Source: Leptospiraceae bacterium
Lineage (GTDB): Bacteria > Spirochaetota > Leptospiria > Leptospirales > Leptospiraceae
Assembly (NCBI GenBank): GCA_015075105.1
Contig: JABTUZ010000002.1
Location: 406,001-470,000 of the forward strand
Length of the DNA stretch: 64,000 nucleotides
Direction of reading: 5' to 3'
Position 1 is the stretch's first letter; each line of letters opens with the position of its first letter. Both the position numbers and the translations under genes were made by a program. Positions 28,710 to 39,054 of this stretch are shown here, in pieces. Below the pieces are notes generated by a model, which saw nothing but the letters and a program-made list of their open reading frames with translations, was not told the origin of the DNA and ran no database searches.

Positions 28710-30296
28710 CTACTTACTCTTTAAATGAAAAATTATTTCCGAATACGCTCCTTTGTCCTTTTCAGTTCGGTTTAATACAGGTCGTTTGAATTGATTAACG
28801 ATTTTCATTCCTGCGTTTTCGGCAATAGTCGGATACATATTGTATTTGTCGTTTGCTACTAAAAAAATGTCGTAGTCGTCTGCAAGATATTTTTTTGCAT
28901 TGTTTAAAACGTCCGAAATTCCTTGTATATAACTCTGTTTTGCTTCTTTGCCTTGTCCTTTGAAAAGCGGACCGATTTCTAATTCGTCTTTGCGTTCAAA
29001 GCCAAATAAATCGTAAGCGTAAGCGTGTTGCTCGTGATAGTCAATTAAACCAACGTAAGGTGGTGATGAAAAAATGCCTTTGATTTTTTTCTTTTCAGCT
29101 AATTCTGCAAACGCTGGATTTTGTTTTTTGAGTTGAGTAAAAATATCTATCGTTCTGCTATCGCCTGTTAAACAAGTTTGAAAAGTTTCTGTTCGTAATT
29201 TGTCAAACTGTGCAAGTCGTTTTACTGTATCTTTGCTGTAAGTTTCCAACCATTTTAATATTGAAAAAAGTGGTTTGCACATTTTTCCGTGCTTAGAACA
29301 ATAATAAGTTGCAGTAATGGGTTCAACAAGTGTAGCTAAATCAGCGTGTGTAGTTGCTCTGCAACTACGAATTGTGCGACTTAGAATTACGCTTACAATT
29401 TTCTTCGTGTTCGTATTTTTAATTTTTTTGATTTCGCTAAACACAAATTCTATTTCTTCACGAATGTGTTGCGAATACCATTTGTCTAAAAAGTTGTCAG
29501 CTTTGTCTTGGCGTAATTTTATGTTGTATTGTTTTACGAGTTTATTGTATGTCGGCAAAAATTCTTTTTCTTTTTCCGCACCGTATTCTTTCTCATTGAT
29601 GTTGCCTTGTCGCAAATTGTATTTGTAAGTGGTTGCGGGAAAATATTTGTTGTTGAACTCGTAGAGTTCTTGCAACAATTTTGCTTCAAATTCGGTTATA
29701 TGGGAATTTTCAATAAACGATTTCAATGCTTTTGAAATGCGATTGATTTCGTTTTGAATGTCGGCTAAATCATACTTTGTTACCTTGCAATTCCCAATTA
29801 AAGCGTTGAAAGCTGAAACATCAATGCCGACTGCGTTCATTCCTAATTCGCAACTTTGCACCATCGTTGTGCCGCTTCCTGAAAATGGGTCAAGCACAAT
29901 GTCGCCTTTTTTGAAATACGTTTCAGTTTTGAAATTGTCGATGTGATTGTCTAAAAAATACTCAACCAACTGAGGAATAAATTTGCCTTTGTATGGGTGT
30001 AAACGATGAACGTGTTTTGTCGTTTCGGCTTCTTTGTATTGGTCAAACGATAAAGCCCAATTCAAATCTTCGCCAAGTTGGTCTTTCCAAGAATTTTCAC
30101 GTTGTCCGTTGTAGGATTTGTAATAGTTTACAAGGTCTTGCAACGCAATTTGCGTTGAGCCGTTTTCGCCAATTTTCTTAATTCGTCCGTACTGAATGAG
30201 ATAGGAAATGTTAGCGGTCGTAACGGTTTTGCAAGTGTGCTGTGTCGCCCATTCGCTTGCTTCTTTTATGGTCAAAAGTTTAGATTGTATTCCCAT
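28710..30296 (-). CDS. DNA (amino) methyltransferase of the type II module
   Basis: 528 residues. An N-terminal helix-turn-helix-like region (SKLLTIKEASEWATQHT...ISYLIQYGRIKKIGENGSTQI) resembles excisionase/MerR-type recognition. The SAM motif I is VLDPFSGSGTTMV (Asp136), and catalytic motif IV reads FSSPPYVGLIDYHEQH (near residue 411). SPPY favours N4-cytosine methylation, while adenine enzymes usually have D/NPPY. About 270 residues lie between the two motifs and probably include the target-recognition domain, giving an alpha-like order. It heads a three-gene unit with the small ORF and the TdeIII-like endonuclease. The start ATG 30296 is followed upstream by a palindromic non-coding patch. 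Confidence 0.92.
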   Translation of the reverse strand: MGIQSKLLTIKEASEWATQHTCKTVTTANISYLIQYGRIKKIGENGSTQIALQDLVNYYKSYNGQRENSWKDQLGEDLNWALSFDQYKEAETTKHVHRLHPYKGKFIPQLVEYFLDNHIDNFKTETYFKKGDIVLDPFSGSGTTMVQSCELGMNAVGIDVSAFNALIGNCKVTKYDLADIQNEINRISKALKSFIENSHITEFEAKLLQELYEFNNKYFPATTYKYNLRQGNINEKEYGAEKEKEFLPTYNKLVKQYNIKLRQDKADNFLDKWYSQHIREEIEFVFSEIKKIKNTNTKKIVSVILSRTIRSCRATTHADLATLVEPITATYYCSKHGKMCKPLFSILKWLETYSKDTVKRLAQFDKLRTETFQTCLTGDSRTIDIFTQLKKQNPAFAELAEKKKIKGIFSSPPYVGLIDYHEQHAYAYDLFGFERKDELEIGPLFKGQGKEAKQSYIQGISDVLNNAKKYLADDYDIFLVANDKYNMYPTIAENAGMKIVNQFKRPVLNRTEKDKGAYSEIIFHLKSK

Positions 30297-30332
30297 TTTT
30301 ACCTTTTCTTAAAAACTATATTTATGACGCTA

Positions 30333-30439
30333 CTGCAAAAACCCTTTCAGGGCTTTTTACAACGCTAGAAAATGGCACTTTTATTGGCTTTTTGAACAAT
30401 TGCTTTTTCAAAAAACGACTTTTTGCAGGTACGCCATTT
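30333..30439. repeat. Palindromic non-coding patch beside the restriction-modification module
   Basis: CTGCAAAAA (30333-30341) and TTTTTGCAG (30420-30428) are perfect 9-bp inverted repeats. Overlapping them, AAATGGC (30370-30376) and GCCATTT (30433-30439) form a second pair, and GCTTTTT or near variants occur four times inside. The patch lies in the 236-base gap in front of the methyltransferase. It could be a remnant of a small mobile element or the insertion boundary of the module. No transposase or target-site duplication was identified, and no copy was noticed on the other side of the module. Confidence 0.45.
30336..30357. terminator. Candidate bidirectional intrinsic terminator
   Basis: The sequence reads AAAAACCC-TTTCA-GGGCTTTTT: a short G+C stem (CCCT/AGGG) flanked by A and T runs. 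On the minus strand it would end transcription of the 504-residue gene at 30533-32047 with a T5 tract; on the plus strand it also ends in T5. The stem is short, so efficiency is uncertain. Confidence 0.5.
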
Positions 30440-30532
30440 ACAAAAATCCACTATACAAATTTATTGCAAGTTAAAACTTTCAATCTTCTTCAAATATTAA
30501 ACTTCCTATTATGTTAAGAATTTTTAGGGAAA

Positions 30533-32047
30533 CTAAATTTTTTTAATCGTAGAATTTTCAAGAAGTTCTCCAAAAATCGAATTTGAAACAAATCTCCTAA
30601 ATACCTGAATTCTTCTATATCCAAAAAATTTTCCCGCATTTTCTTTCATGTAAGAGTCAATATCTAAAGATTCACCTATCAACCCTTTTCTTGTAGAGGC
30701 TCCTTGGTCATACAAATTTTTATAATAGGCTCTAACAAACTGAACTCCTTTTGAAAAATGAATATAGGAATCAACTAATGAATCACTTATATCTAAGTAT
30801 TTTTCATTCCAATATCTGATAATCAAATATTTTACAATATTTTCTGGAAAAATTTTGGAAAGTGAATTTTTCTCAACACAATAAATGTGTCCAAAGTTAC
30901 GACGACTCATATCTTCCAAAATAATATTATATATTACAACAGGCCCAATATGATATAAAAAAACATGTGGCTCATCAGTCGCTTTGGGAAAATCTTTTTC
31001 ACCCAAGTTAGTAGTAATAAAATCAAAGAGAGCTTTAATTACTTGTTCGTATCTCGCTCTTTGAGTGTGCCCAGAATTTTTTCTTACCATTGCAGATGCA
31101 AGTGTAGGGGGGGTATCAAACTCACCAGGTTTCAATGAAACAAAACTAGAGTAATCAAATTTTTCATATTCTTTAGTTAATTCAGATTGCTCTACTTCCA
31201 AAACGTATGAGTCATTTTTATTCCATTCTTTTGTGCCGACCACACGAGTTCGGAAACTCAACTTACGTTCGTTTTTAACAGAGGGTATTTCAGGTTTTTC
31301 AAAAATAATAATTTTTTCTACAGGTTGTATCTTCTCTTTAACTTGAACATTAAAAAGATTCGATATATTATAATCCTTATCAAGCTTATACGCAATGTTA
31401 GAAACTAAATTACTTGAGGTGGTTTTTTCGGACTCTATGATTTCGCATTGATAGTGTGTTTTCAATTTAGAAAGAAATTTTTCTGTAGATTGATCTAATA
31501 AATTAATTTTATTTAAAATTTTTGTTTTAATAATCTCTTCAATGTTGGCAGTTTCAGGAATTTTTCTAAACTCTTTTAATCTTGATTCAAAAATAGGCCA
31601 AGTGGATAACGTAATTTTTGAAAAAGACGAAATATTTTCAAAATAGATTTTTACCTTACAAAATTCTTTTTTTGAATCTTTTATATTTTCCGAAGGAAAT
31701 ATTTCTTTATATTTTCTCTCTATTTCTCTCTGAATTATTTTTGCAGAAAGAATTGAAATCAATTTATCGTAAGCATCTTCTACTTCTTTGAGTGGAGATA
31801 AAAATTCATATTCATGTTTTTGGATTATTTTATTAGCTTGAATGGGTATAGATCGACTATCAAATAAATTGCGAATTGATTTTGTACATTCTTTATGAAA
31901 AGAAAGCGCAACAGAAGGGTCTATAGAAATATCGACTGCAGTTGGAATAGCATCAGGAAGATTAGGAAAGTCTAATCCTCCACTCAGTGAGCCTCCCTGT
32001 TCAACAACCAGATCCGATAATGGGTCATCATCTTCAAAGAATTCCAT
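30533..32047 (-). CDS. Hypothetical cytoplasmic protein downstream of ftsH
   Basis: 504 residues without signal peptide or membrane helices. The N-terminus is acidic and low-complexity (EFFEDDDPLSDLVVEQGG). The middle is helical and Lys/Glu-rich. The C-terminal third is better ordered (FLYHIGPVVIYNIILEDMSRR; YIHFSKGVQFVRAYYKNLYDQ). No catalytic motif or family recognised. Its start is 21 bases after the ftsH stop, so it is probably co-transcribed with ftsH, the last gene of the long minus-strand series. A candidate terminator follows about 180 bases downstream. Confidence 0.75.
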   Translation of the reverse strand: MEFFEDDDPLSDLVVEQGGSLSGGLDFPNLPDAIPTAVDISIDPSVALSFHKECTKSIRNLFDSRSIPIQANKIIQKHEYEFLSPLKEVEDAYDKLISILSAKIIQREIERKYKEIFPSENIKDSKKEFCKVKIYFENISSFSKITLSTWPIFESRLKEFRKIPETANIEEIIKTKILNKINLLDQSTEKFLSKLKTHYQCEIIESEKTTSSNLVSNIAYKLDKDYNISNLFNVQVKEKIQPVEKIIIFEKPEIPSVKNERKLSFRTRVVGTKEWNKNDSYVLEVEQSELTKEYEKFDYSSFVSLKPGEFDTPPTLASAMVRKNSGHTQRARYEQVIKALFDFITTNLGEKDFPKATDEPHVFLYHIGPVVIYNIILEDMSRRNFGHIYCVEKNSLSKIFPENIVKYLIIRYWNEKYLDISDSLVDSYIHFSKGVQFVRAYYKNLYDQGASTRKGLIGESLDIDSYMKENAGKFFGYRRIQVFRRFVSNSIFGELLENSTIKKI

Positions 32048-32068
32048 CTAAGGAGTTTTCTCCTTACT

Positions 32069-34006
32069 TCAAATAACTACCGGAGCAGGATTCAAATTTT
32101 CTGGATCATTTTTTACTTTATCTACCTTTTTTTTGGTAACAAGATCCGGTGAAGATGAAAGTATTGTATTTAACTCTTCAGAATTAATTGTTTCTTGAAC
32201 AAGCAGAGCTTTTGCAAGTCGATCTAATTTTTTATTGTTCTTCTTAATCAAATCTCTACCTTTATTCAGACATGACTGAACAATTGTTTTTACTTCTTCA
32301 TCAATCATTGCCGCAAAATGCTCACTATAAAATTTACTCGGATGCGACATGTCTCTCGCTAAGAAAACATTTTCATTTCCGCCACTATAATTAATCGTGC
32401 CTAACTTCTCAGACATTCCCCATTCGCAAACCATTTTTCGAGCAATATTAGTCGCATGTTGAATATCGTTACTTGACCCTGTTGAAGGATTTCCAAATTT
32501 TAATTCTTCAGCAATGTATCCACCCATCGACATTACAATTTGATCTAACCAATAATTTTTAGGATGAATGTGTTTTTCTTCAGCCGGCAAAGATTGAGTC
32601 AATCCAAGTGCCCTCCCTCTCGGAATAATTGTAACCTTATGTATTGGTTCAGTAAACGACAAAAGAGTCGCAAGAATTGCATGGCCGGCTTCGTGAAAGG
32701 CAATAACTTCTTTCTCTTTTTCAGAAATAAAAAATGATTTTCTTTCAGGCCCCATCATGACTTTATCTCTTGCATTTTCTAAGTCTTCTTGAGTTACCCT
32801 TTTTTTATTTCCTCTTGCAGCTAGTAAAGCTGCCTCATTAATCAGGTTAGCCAGATCTGCACCTGTAAATCCTGGAGTCCCTCTTGCAATCGAATTTAAG
32901 GATATATCAGAAGTCAAAGGCACTTTCTTAACGTGAACTTTTAGAATTTCTTCTCTACCATTTACATCGGGTAAATCCACAATCACCTGACGATCAAATC
33001 TACCCGGGCGTAAAAGTGCCGGATCCAAAACATCTGCGCGATTGGTTGCAGCCATTACAATCACACCTTCATTCTCTTCAAACCCATCCATTTCTACAAG
33101 CATCTGATTGAGTGTCTGCTCTCTCTCGTCATGCCCTCCACCAAGTCCTGCCCCCCTCAATCTTCCTACAGCATCTATCTCATCAATAAATATTATACAT
33201 GGAGCATTTTTCTTACCTTGCTCAAATAGATCTCTAACTCTGGATGCCCCAACCCCTACAAACATTTCTACAAAGTCAGAACCGGATATGCTAAAAAATG
33301 GAACTCCCGCTTCTCCTGCAACTGCTTTTGCAAGAAGAGTTTTTCCTGTTCCGGGAGGTCCCACAAGAAGAACACCTGTAGGGATTCTTGCACCAATAGA
33401 CTGAAATTTTTTAGGATCTTTTAAAAAATCAATCATCTCGGAAAGCTCTTGTTTCGCTTCTTCGCAACCGGCAACATCTCCAAATGTTACTTTTACTTTT
33501 GGATCCATGTTTAATTTAGCTTTGCTCTTCCCAAAAGAAAACGCTCTGTTTCCAGTCGATTGCAACTGACGCATCATAATAAACCAAATAATACCAAAGG
33601 CAAGAATCCATGGAATGATTGAACCAATTGCATTCAGAAAACGATTCTCTTCTGATGATTTTGCTTGAAAAGAGTGGTTTGACTTTCTTAGTTTTGCTAA
33701 AATTTCAGAGTTGATCGGAGCAATATTTGTCCGAAACTGTTTAGGTTTATTATCTTTAGAATTATCCGGTAGATACCAGCCCTCGATGATTTCCTTTTCG
33801 ATGACTAATTGCTTTTTTTTTTTTCCTTCAGATTCCACTATCTTACCGATAGGTTTTTTACCATCAACCGGCTCAAGCATGTTTAAAAAATCAGAATACG
33901 ATATTTCTGTCACTCTGGTATCTAACCTTTCCGGTCTGTACCAAAATGCTAAAATTAACAAAACTACAGAAAGGATGAGGATTACATTTTTAACATTTTT
34001 ATTCAT
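32069..34006 (-). CDS. ftsH: ATP-dependent membrane metalloprotease FtsH
   Basis: 645 residues, the usual FtsH length. Two membrane helices ([15 protein letters not shown] near the start; [16 protein letters not shown] about residue 135) bracket a small periplasmic domain. The AAA+ ATPase has Walker A GPPGTGKT (about 220), Walker [12 protein letters not shown] and the arginine-finger region RPGRFDRQV. The zinc protease site is FHEAGHA (about 438), with the third ligand in SSNDIQHAT. It degrades membrane and regulatory proteins. A GGAG motif 8 bases before the ATG supports the start, and a 129-base gap separates it from pth. Nothing in the catalytic sites looks unusual. Confidence 0.97.
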   Translation of the reverse strand: MNKNVKNVILILSVVLLILAFWYRPERLDTRVTEISYSDFLNMLEPVDGKKPIGKIVESEGKKKKQLVIEKEIIEGWYLPDNSKDNKPKQFRTNIAPINSEILAKLRKSNHSFQAKSSEENRFLNAIGSIIPWILAFGIIWFIMMRQLQSTGNRAFSFGKSKAKLNMDPKVKVTFGDVAGCEEAKQELSEMIDFLKDPKKFQSIGARIPTGVLLVGPPGTGKTLLAKAVAGEAGVPFFSISGSDFVEMFVGVGASRVRDLFEQGKKNAPCIIFIDEIDAVGRLRGAGLGGGHDEREQTLNQMLVEMDGFEENEGVIVMAATNRADVLDPALLRPGRFDRQVIVDLPDVNGREEILKVHVKKVPLTSDISLNSIARGTPGFTGADLANLINEAALLAARGNKKRVTQEDLENARDKVMMGPERKSFFISEKEKEVIAFHEAGHAILATLLSFTEPIHKVTIIPRGRALGLTQSLPAEEKHIHPKNYWLDQIVMSMGGYIAEELKFGNPSTGSSNDIQHATNIARKMVCEWGMSEKLGTINYSGGNENVFLARDMSHPSKFYSEHFAAMIDEEVKTIVQSCLNKGRDLIKKNNKKLDRLAKALLVQETINSEELNTILSSSPDLVTKKKVDKVKNDPENLNPAPVVI

Positions 34007-34135
34007 CTAATTACTCCGAATATTAGACCACTGAAAAAGCCAACTTTAGTCATGATTTCTTTTAATTTCATATTGTATGGATAGGTTTACCTGTTCCGAC
34101 AAGAATAGCAAGTTATAATTCTGGAATTTTTCGCT

Positions 34136-34726
34136 TTAAAGTTTGTATTTTTCAATTACTTCATCAATATCTCCGAGACTAATAGAGCGTATTGCTGCTT
34201 CTGCATCATTAATAATATCAATCAACTTCAAATTTTCCATAGGGTGGAAATCTTCTTTTAAAAACTTTTCATGTTCCCCTACTTTAAATTGATTATTTTT
34301 AATTCCAATCCTGATTTTTATAAAATTAGATGACCTTAGCGATTGAGCGACAGAGGCTATCCCTGCGTGTTCCGAATCAGAATTCCCTTTTTCAATTACA
34401 ATTTGTCCAAGAGACAAGGTGTAGTCTTCATGAATCACAACAATATCTTGGACTTTTATCCTTAAAAAAGAGGCGATGTACAATACAGACTCTCCGGAGA
34501 GATTGCTAAACGTTTGGGGCTTTAAAAGAACAACCTCGTCTCCTTCAAAAAAACCCCTTCCAATCATAGACTTCTTTTTTTTGGTTTTAATCTCCAGACC
34601 AATATTGCTCGCAATCACATCTAAAATTTTAAAACCAATATTTGCCCGATTATTATTGTACTTGTCTCCCGGATTTCCCAAACCTACTATAAGTTTAATG
34701 TTTGCAGAAGATTTTGGCTCTAGCAT
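34136..34726 (-). CDS. pth: Peptidyl-tRNA hydrolase homologue with altered catalytic residues
   Basis: 196 residues with the full-length Pth fold: VGLGNPGDKY, TFSNLSG, VIHEDYTLSLGQ and FIKIRIGIKNN. By gap-free spacing to E. coli Pth, Asn10 and Asn68 are kept (here Asn18 and Asn75), but His20 is Ala28 (NNRANIG where TRHNAG is expected), Asp93 is Glu100, and Asn114 is Ala121. His20 and Asp93 are the catalytic residues in the known family. The gene keeps its normal place, 12 bases behind rplY, so the fold is probably retained. It may be inactive as a hydrolase or use a changed mechanism; if so another enzyme must rescue peptidyl-tRNA. The Ala codon (GCA, + strand 34643-34645) is clear in the sequence. 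Confidence 0.88.
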   Translation of the reverse strand: MLEPKSSANIKLIVGLGNPGDKYNNNRANIGFKILDVIASNIGLEIKTKKKKSMIGRGFFEGDEVVLLKPQTFSNLSGESVLYIASFLRIKVQDIVVIHEDYTLSLGQIVIEKGNSDSEHAGIASVAQSLRSSNFIKIRIGIKNNQFKVGEHEKFLKEDFHPMENLKLIDIINDAEAAIRSISLGDIDEVIEKYKL

Positions 34727-34738
34727 AATAATATTAGA

Positions 34739-35395
34739 TTATTTTTTCTTTGCTGCCGGAGCTTTTGCCGCAGGCTTATCAGCTGCACCCGCAGGAGCTT
34801 TTGTATCCGATCCCTTAGATTCAGTTTTTTCAGCAGCAATTAAAGCTCTTGTTACATTCACAGACGTAATAATCGGATCCCCATTGATTAAAACTTCCCA
34901 ACTTTTTGGAATTTGAAGTTGACTTACTTTTATACTGTCTCCTATTTCCAAATCAGTAACATCCAGAGTAATAGTGTCTTTCATTTCTTCCGGTGTCATC
35001 TTCACTTTTAGTTCATGGATTAAGTGCTCAAACTGCCCTCCGGACTTAGATCCTTTTGCAATTCCAGTTGTTAAAATATTTACTTTTGCTACAACTTTTT
35101 TGCCCGGAGTTACCTGATAAAAATCAATATGTCGAACTTTGTTTGTTCCCGGAAATCTTTGAATATCTTTTACATACACATTTGAACTCGCTCCGTCTAT
35201 ATCTAATTCAAACAATGTCGCCTGACGTATTCCCGATGCTAATAAATGATCCAATTCTGTTTCCACCATGCTTGCAGGTGTTGATTTACCTCCACCGATG
35301 ATATTCACGGGAACTCTACCACTGGCTCTCAACCTATTGTTTGCATTTTTTCCTGTTTCGGTTTTCTTGATTGCTTTGATTGTTAGTTTACTCAT
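34739..35395 (-). CDS. rplY: 50S ribosomal protein L25 (general stress protein Ctc type)
   Basis: 218 residues: an N-terminal L25 domain that binds 5S rRNA (SKLTIKAIKKTETGKNANNRLRASG, NVYVKDIQRFPGTNKVRHIDFYQV), then the C-terminal TL5/Ctc beta domain (HELKVKMTPEEMKDTITLDVTDLEIGDSIKVSQLQIPKS). It finishes with an Ala/Pro/Lys-rich tail (AGAADKPAAKAPAAKKK) typical of many L25 long forms. Lies between prs (20-base gap) and pth (12-base gap), a very common order in bacteria. No oddities apart from the low-complexity tail. Confidence 0.96.
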   Translation of the reverse strand: MSKLTIKAIKKTETGKNANNRLRASGRVPVNIIGGGKSTPASMVETELDHLLASGIRQATLFELDIDGASSNVYVKDIQRFPGTNKVRHIDFYQVTPGKKVVAKVNILTTGIAKGSKSGGQFEHLIHELKVKMTPEEMKDTITLDVTDLEIGDSIKVSQLQIPKSWEVLINGDPIITSVNVTRALIAAEKTESKGSDTKAPAGAADKPAAKAPAAKKK

Positions 35396-35415
35396 ATTGT
35401 TTTTCCTTATATTTA

Positions 35416-36354
35416 TTATAAAAATAGCGAGCTGATTGATTTTTCATCGTGAATAATTTTAATAGCCTTTGCAAAAAGTGGCGCAACTGAAAGCACTTTT
35501 ATTTTATCAATTTTTTTGCCTTCGGGAACCATGATTGTATCCGAAAGCACTACCTCTTTGAAATCTACCTTATTCAAACGATTGATTGCTTCTCCAGACA
35601 AAACTCCATGGGTAGCACAACACATAACAGACAGAGCCCCACCTTCAAGAAGAGCGTTTGCTGCTTTACATATTGTACCTGCTGTGTCTATCATATCGTC
35701 TAAAATTAAACAATTCTTGTCTTTGATTTCTCCGATTATATTCATCACCTCAGACTCATTCGCCTGTGGTCTTCTTTTATCAATTATGGCTAAACTTCCA
35801 TTTACTTTTTTGCCGAGAAATCTTGCTCTTTCAGCTCCTCCTGAATCAGGGGATACAATAACTAAATCTTCTATCTTCTTTTCTAAAATATACTCAACTA
35901 AAACAGGTGCAAAAAATAAATGATCGACCGGAATATGAAAAAATCCTTGTATTTGATCTGCATGAAGATCCATCGTAAGTATTCTATTTGGACCAACAGT
36001 TTGAATAATATCTGCGACAACTCTTGCAGAAATCGGCACCCTTGGCTCAACTTTTCTGTCTTGTCTTCCATAGCCATAATAAGGTATAACTGCAGTAATT
36101 CTTCTGGCGGATGCCCTGCGAAGCGCATCAATAATTAAAATTAATTCCATGAGATGATCGTTTGCCGGAAAACTCACTGACTGAACTACAAAAACATCTC
36201 TACCTCGTACGTTTTCTCCAACTTTGACAGAAATCTCTCCATCAGAAAATTTTTTCACAGTAATTTTGCCATTAGGAATTCCAAGGTGAGAGCAAATATT
36301 CTCTGCCAAGAGTTTGTTAGAGTTCCCTGAAAATAACGCTATATCCTGACCCAT
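35416..36354 (-). CDS. prs: Ribose-phosphate pyrophosphokinase
   Basis: 312 residues making PRPP from ribose-5-phosphate and ATP, the feedstock for nucleotides, His and Trp. Motifs: [37 protein letters not shown] and the PRPP loop [17 protein letters not shown]. The length and the class I pattern (phosphate-activated) fit. It begins one base after the stop of glmU and is followed by rplY, so the three are almost certainly co-transcribed. A typical core gene with no unusual residue. Confidence 0.97.
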   Translation of the reverse strand: MGQDIALFSGNSNKLLAENICSHLGIPNGKITVKKFSDGEISVKVGENVRGRDVFVVQSVSFPANDHLMELILIIDALRRASARRITAVIPYYGYGRQDRKVEPRVPISARVVADIIQTVGPNRILTMDLHADQIQGFFHIPVDHLFFAPVLVEYILEKKIEDLVIVSPDSGGAERARFLGKKVNGSLAIIDKRRPQANESEVMNIIGEIKDKNCLILDDMIDTAGTICKAANALLEGGALSVMCCATHGVLSGEAINRLNKVDFKEVVLSDTIMVPEGKKIDKIKVLSVAPLFAKAIKIIHDEKSISSLFL

Positions 36355-36355
36355 G

Positions 36356-37117
36356 CTATATCCTCGGCTCTCGATTGTCTAAATACGCCTGAATTCTCTC
36401 TAAATCTTCCGGAGAATTTACTCCATGACTCTCAAATGAGTTCTGCAACTTCACAGCACCAGAGGGCTTTCCTTCTTTATTATAGAGCTTTATAAGATCC
36501 GGTAAATAATACTCTCCTTGAGCATTTTCTTTACCGATTTTTTTTAGATAAGTAAAAACTTCAGGTGAGTTAAAACAATACGTACCAGTATTAATTTCTG
36601 AGATTTGCTTTTGAGATGAATTGGCATCTTTCTCTTCTACGATTTCAAGTATTTCGCCTGACGCATTACGAATAATTCTACCATAACCAAAAGGATTATC
36701 TAACTCTGCACTCAAGACGGTTGTTGCATTTTTATTTTCGATATGAGAGTAAATTAAATTTGTAAAAGTTTTAGAAGAAATAAGAGGAACGTCTCCGCAA
36801 GCAACAACCAATATTCCGTGATAATTAGTTAAATTTTTTTCAGCACATAGTAAAGCATGACCAGTGCCTAACTGCTCTTCCTGGGTAGCAAATCGAACAT
36901 TCACGTAAGACGAACAAATTCCCATAACTTCATCTTTTTTGTAACCAACAATAGTGGTGATATCTGAAATTCCTGCATTGTTTAAGTTTTCAACGACATG
37001 ACAAATAAGAGGCTTCCCCTGAAGTTTAATCGCAACCTTAGGAGAATCACTCTTCATTCTAGTACCTTTTCCAGCAGCTAAAACCACTGCTGAAACTTTC
37101 TCTGTAGCATTCGTCAT
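36356..37117 (-). CDS. glmU: UDP-GlcNAc pyrophosphorylase domain (short GlmU)
   Basis: 253 residues: only the nucleotidyltransferase half of bifunctional Glm[21 protein letters not shown] is the sugar-nucleotide pyrophosphorylase loop, with [10 protein letters not shown] (metal Asp), [15 protein letters not shown] and EINTGTYCF. It ends at [19 protein letters not shown], exactly where the domain ends in full-length GlmU, and the left-handed beta-helix acetyltransferase domain is absent. The stop is followed by prs with a one-base gap, so no missing part was lost by a late frameshift. Either GlcN-1-P acetylation is done by another protein, or the substrate differs. The tRNA-Gln gene lies 23 bases upstream. 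Confidence 0.9.
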   Translation of the reverse strand: MTNATEKVSAVVLAAGKGTRMKSDSPKVAIKLQGKPLICHVVENLNNAGISDITTIVGYKKDEVMGICSSYVNVRFATQEEQLGTGHALLCAEKNLTNYHGILVVACGDVPLISSKTFTNLIYSHIENKNATTVLSAELDNPFGYGRIIRNASGEILEIVEEKDANSSQKQISEINTGTYCFNSPEVFTYLKKIGKENAQGEYYLPDLIKLYNKEGKPSGAVKLQNSFESHGVNSPEDLERIQAYLDNREPRI

Positions 37118-37139
37118 AAATGAATTTCCAATTTTTAAC

Positions 37140-38106
<967 letters not shown>

Positions 38107-38110
<4 letters not shown>

Positions 38111-39054
38111 GTATTTTTTAATATTTGGAATTTTTCCAAATCTGAGACAAATTCTTCCCTAATGGATTCCGGTTTTAGAACGATAATATTTTTTCCGAAA
38201 GACCGGATGGTATTTTTAAACCAATTTTCTTCTAAAATTGAAGTAGTTGCACGAATGTATTTATTCTCGTTATCGAGTATTATATTTCTTTCTTTCACAA
38301 TAAATTTCATTCTTAAACTAAGATTAATTTCTATTTCAGGAAGAAATAAAATTTCAGCTTCTTCTTTATTTGACGTTGATATATTTGAAAAAGATAAATC
38401 GTATTCTGTTGATTGCATTTCCATCAAATCCGATTCGTACGATGTGCCAATTTCCACAATATCAAAAATAGAATCTATTCTAAAAATACGCAAATCTTTT
38501 CTAAGATAACAATAAGCGATTAAGTATCCAGAATTTTCTTGTATTATCCGAAAAGGTGCGACTTCTCTTTTTTCGGATAAATTATTTTTTCTGGATTGAT
38601 AATTGAATTGTATTTTGTTTTTTTTATTTATCGCATCTTGAATTTGCTCTTTTAATTTATATCGAGGCTCATATTCAGAATACGGAATAATTTTTTTTAT
38701 TTTTTCTTGAACACTTCTTAAATATTTCTTTCTTTCGTCGTTGAATTCGATTTTTAATTCTTCATCAATAATGTTTCGTAACTCCATCCATTCATCTGCA
38801 CTTAATCTCACATAAAGATCTAGTTTCGTTGGAAGACGAATTCCTACTGTGTTTCCATCGTAATCAATTTCTATATAATCTCCCGGAGAATAAGGGAAGG
38901 AGCCGATCATATACAATTCAGAAAGATCATTTTTTAAGGAAGATATTTTCGTATAGCCTGAATATTTTGCAAGCTCGTCTAAGGTTAATCTTTTTGATGA
39001 TAGTATTTTTATTAGATTCAGTTTTTCTCTGACTTTTTTAGTCTTTTGCTTCAA
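38107..39054 (-). CDS. WYL-domain transcriptional regulator, second of a pair (PafC-like)
   Basis: 315 residues. An N-terminal wHTH-like region (LIKILSSKRLTLDELAKYSGYTKISSLKNDLSEL) precedes a WYL domain (NKIQFNYQSR...EVAPFRIIQENSGYLIAYCYLRKDLRIFRIDSIFDI). At the name-giving triplet it reads GYL, so the Trp is not kept. It overlaps the preceding WYL gene by 4 bases; such tandem pairs recall PafB/PafC, which form a heterodimer responding to DNA damage in actinobacteria. Here the target is unknown. It also overlaps ispE by 4 bases, so the pair is co-transcribed with ispE. Confidence 0.87.

Noticed and set aside
30333-30439. attC or IS terminal repeat
   Set aside because: Core-site sequences do not fit attC, no transposase is present, and no target duplication was found.
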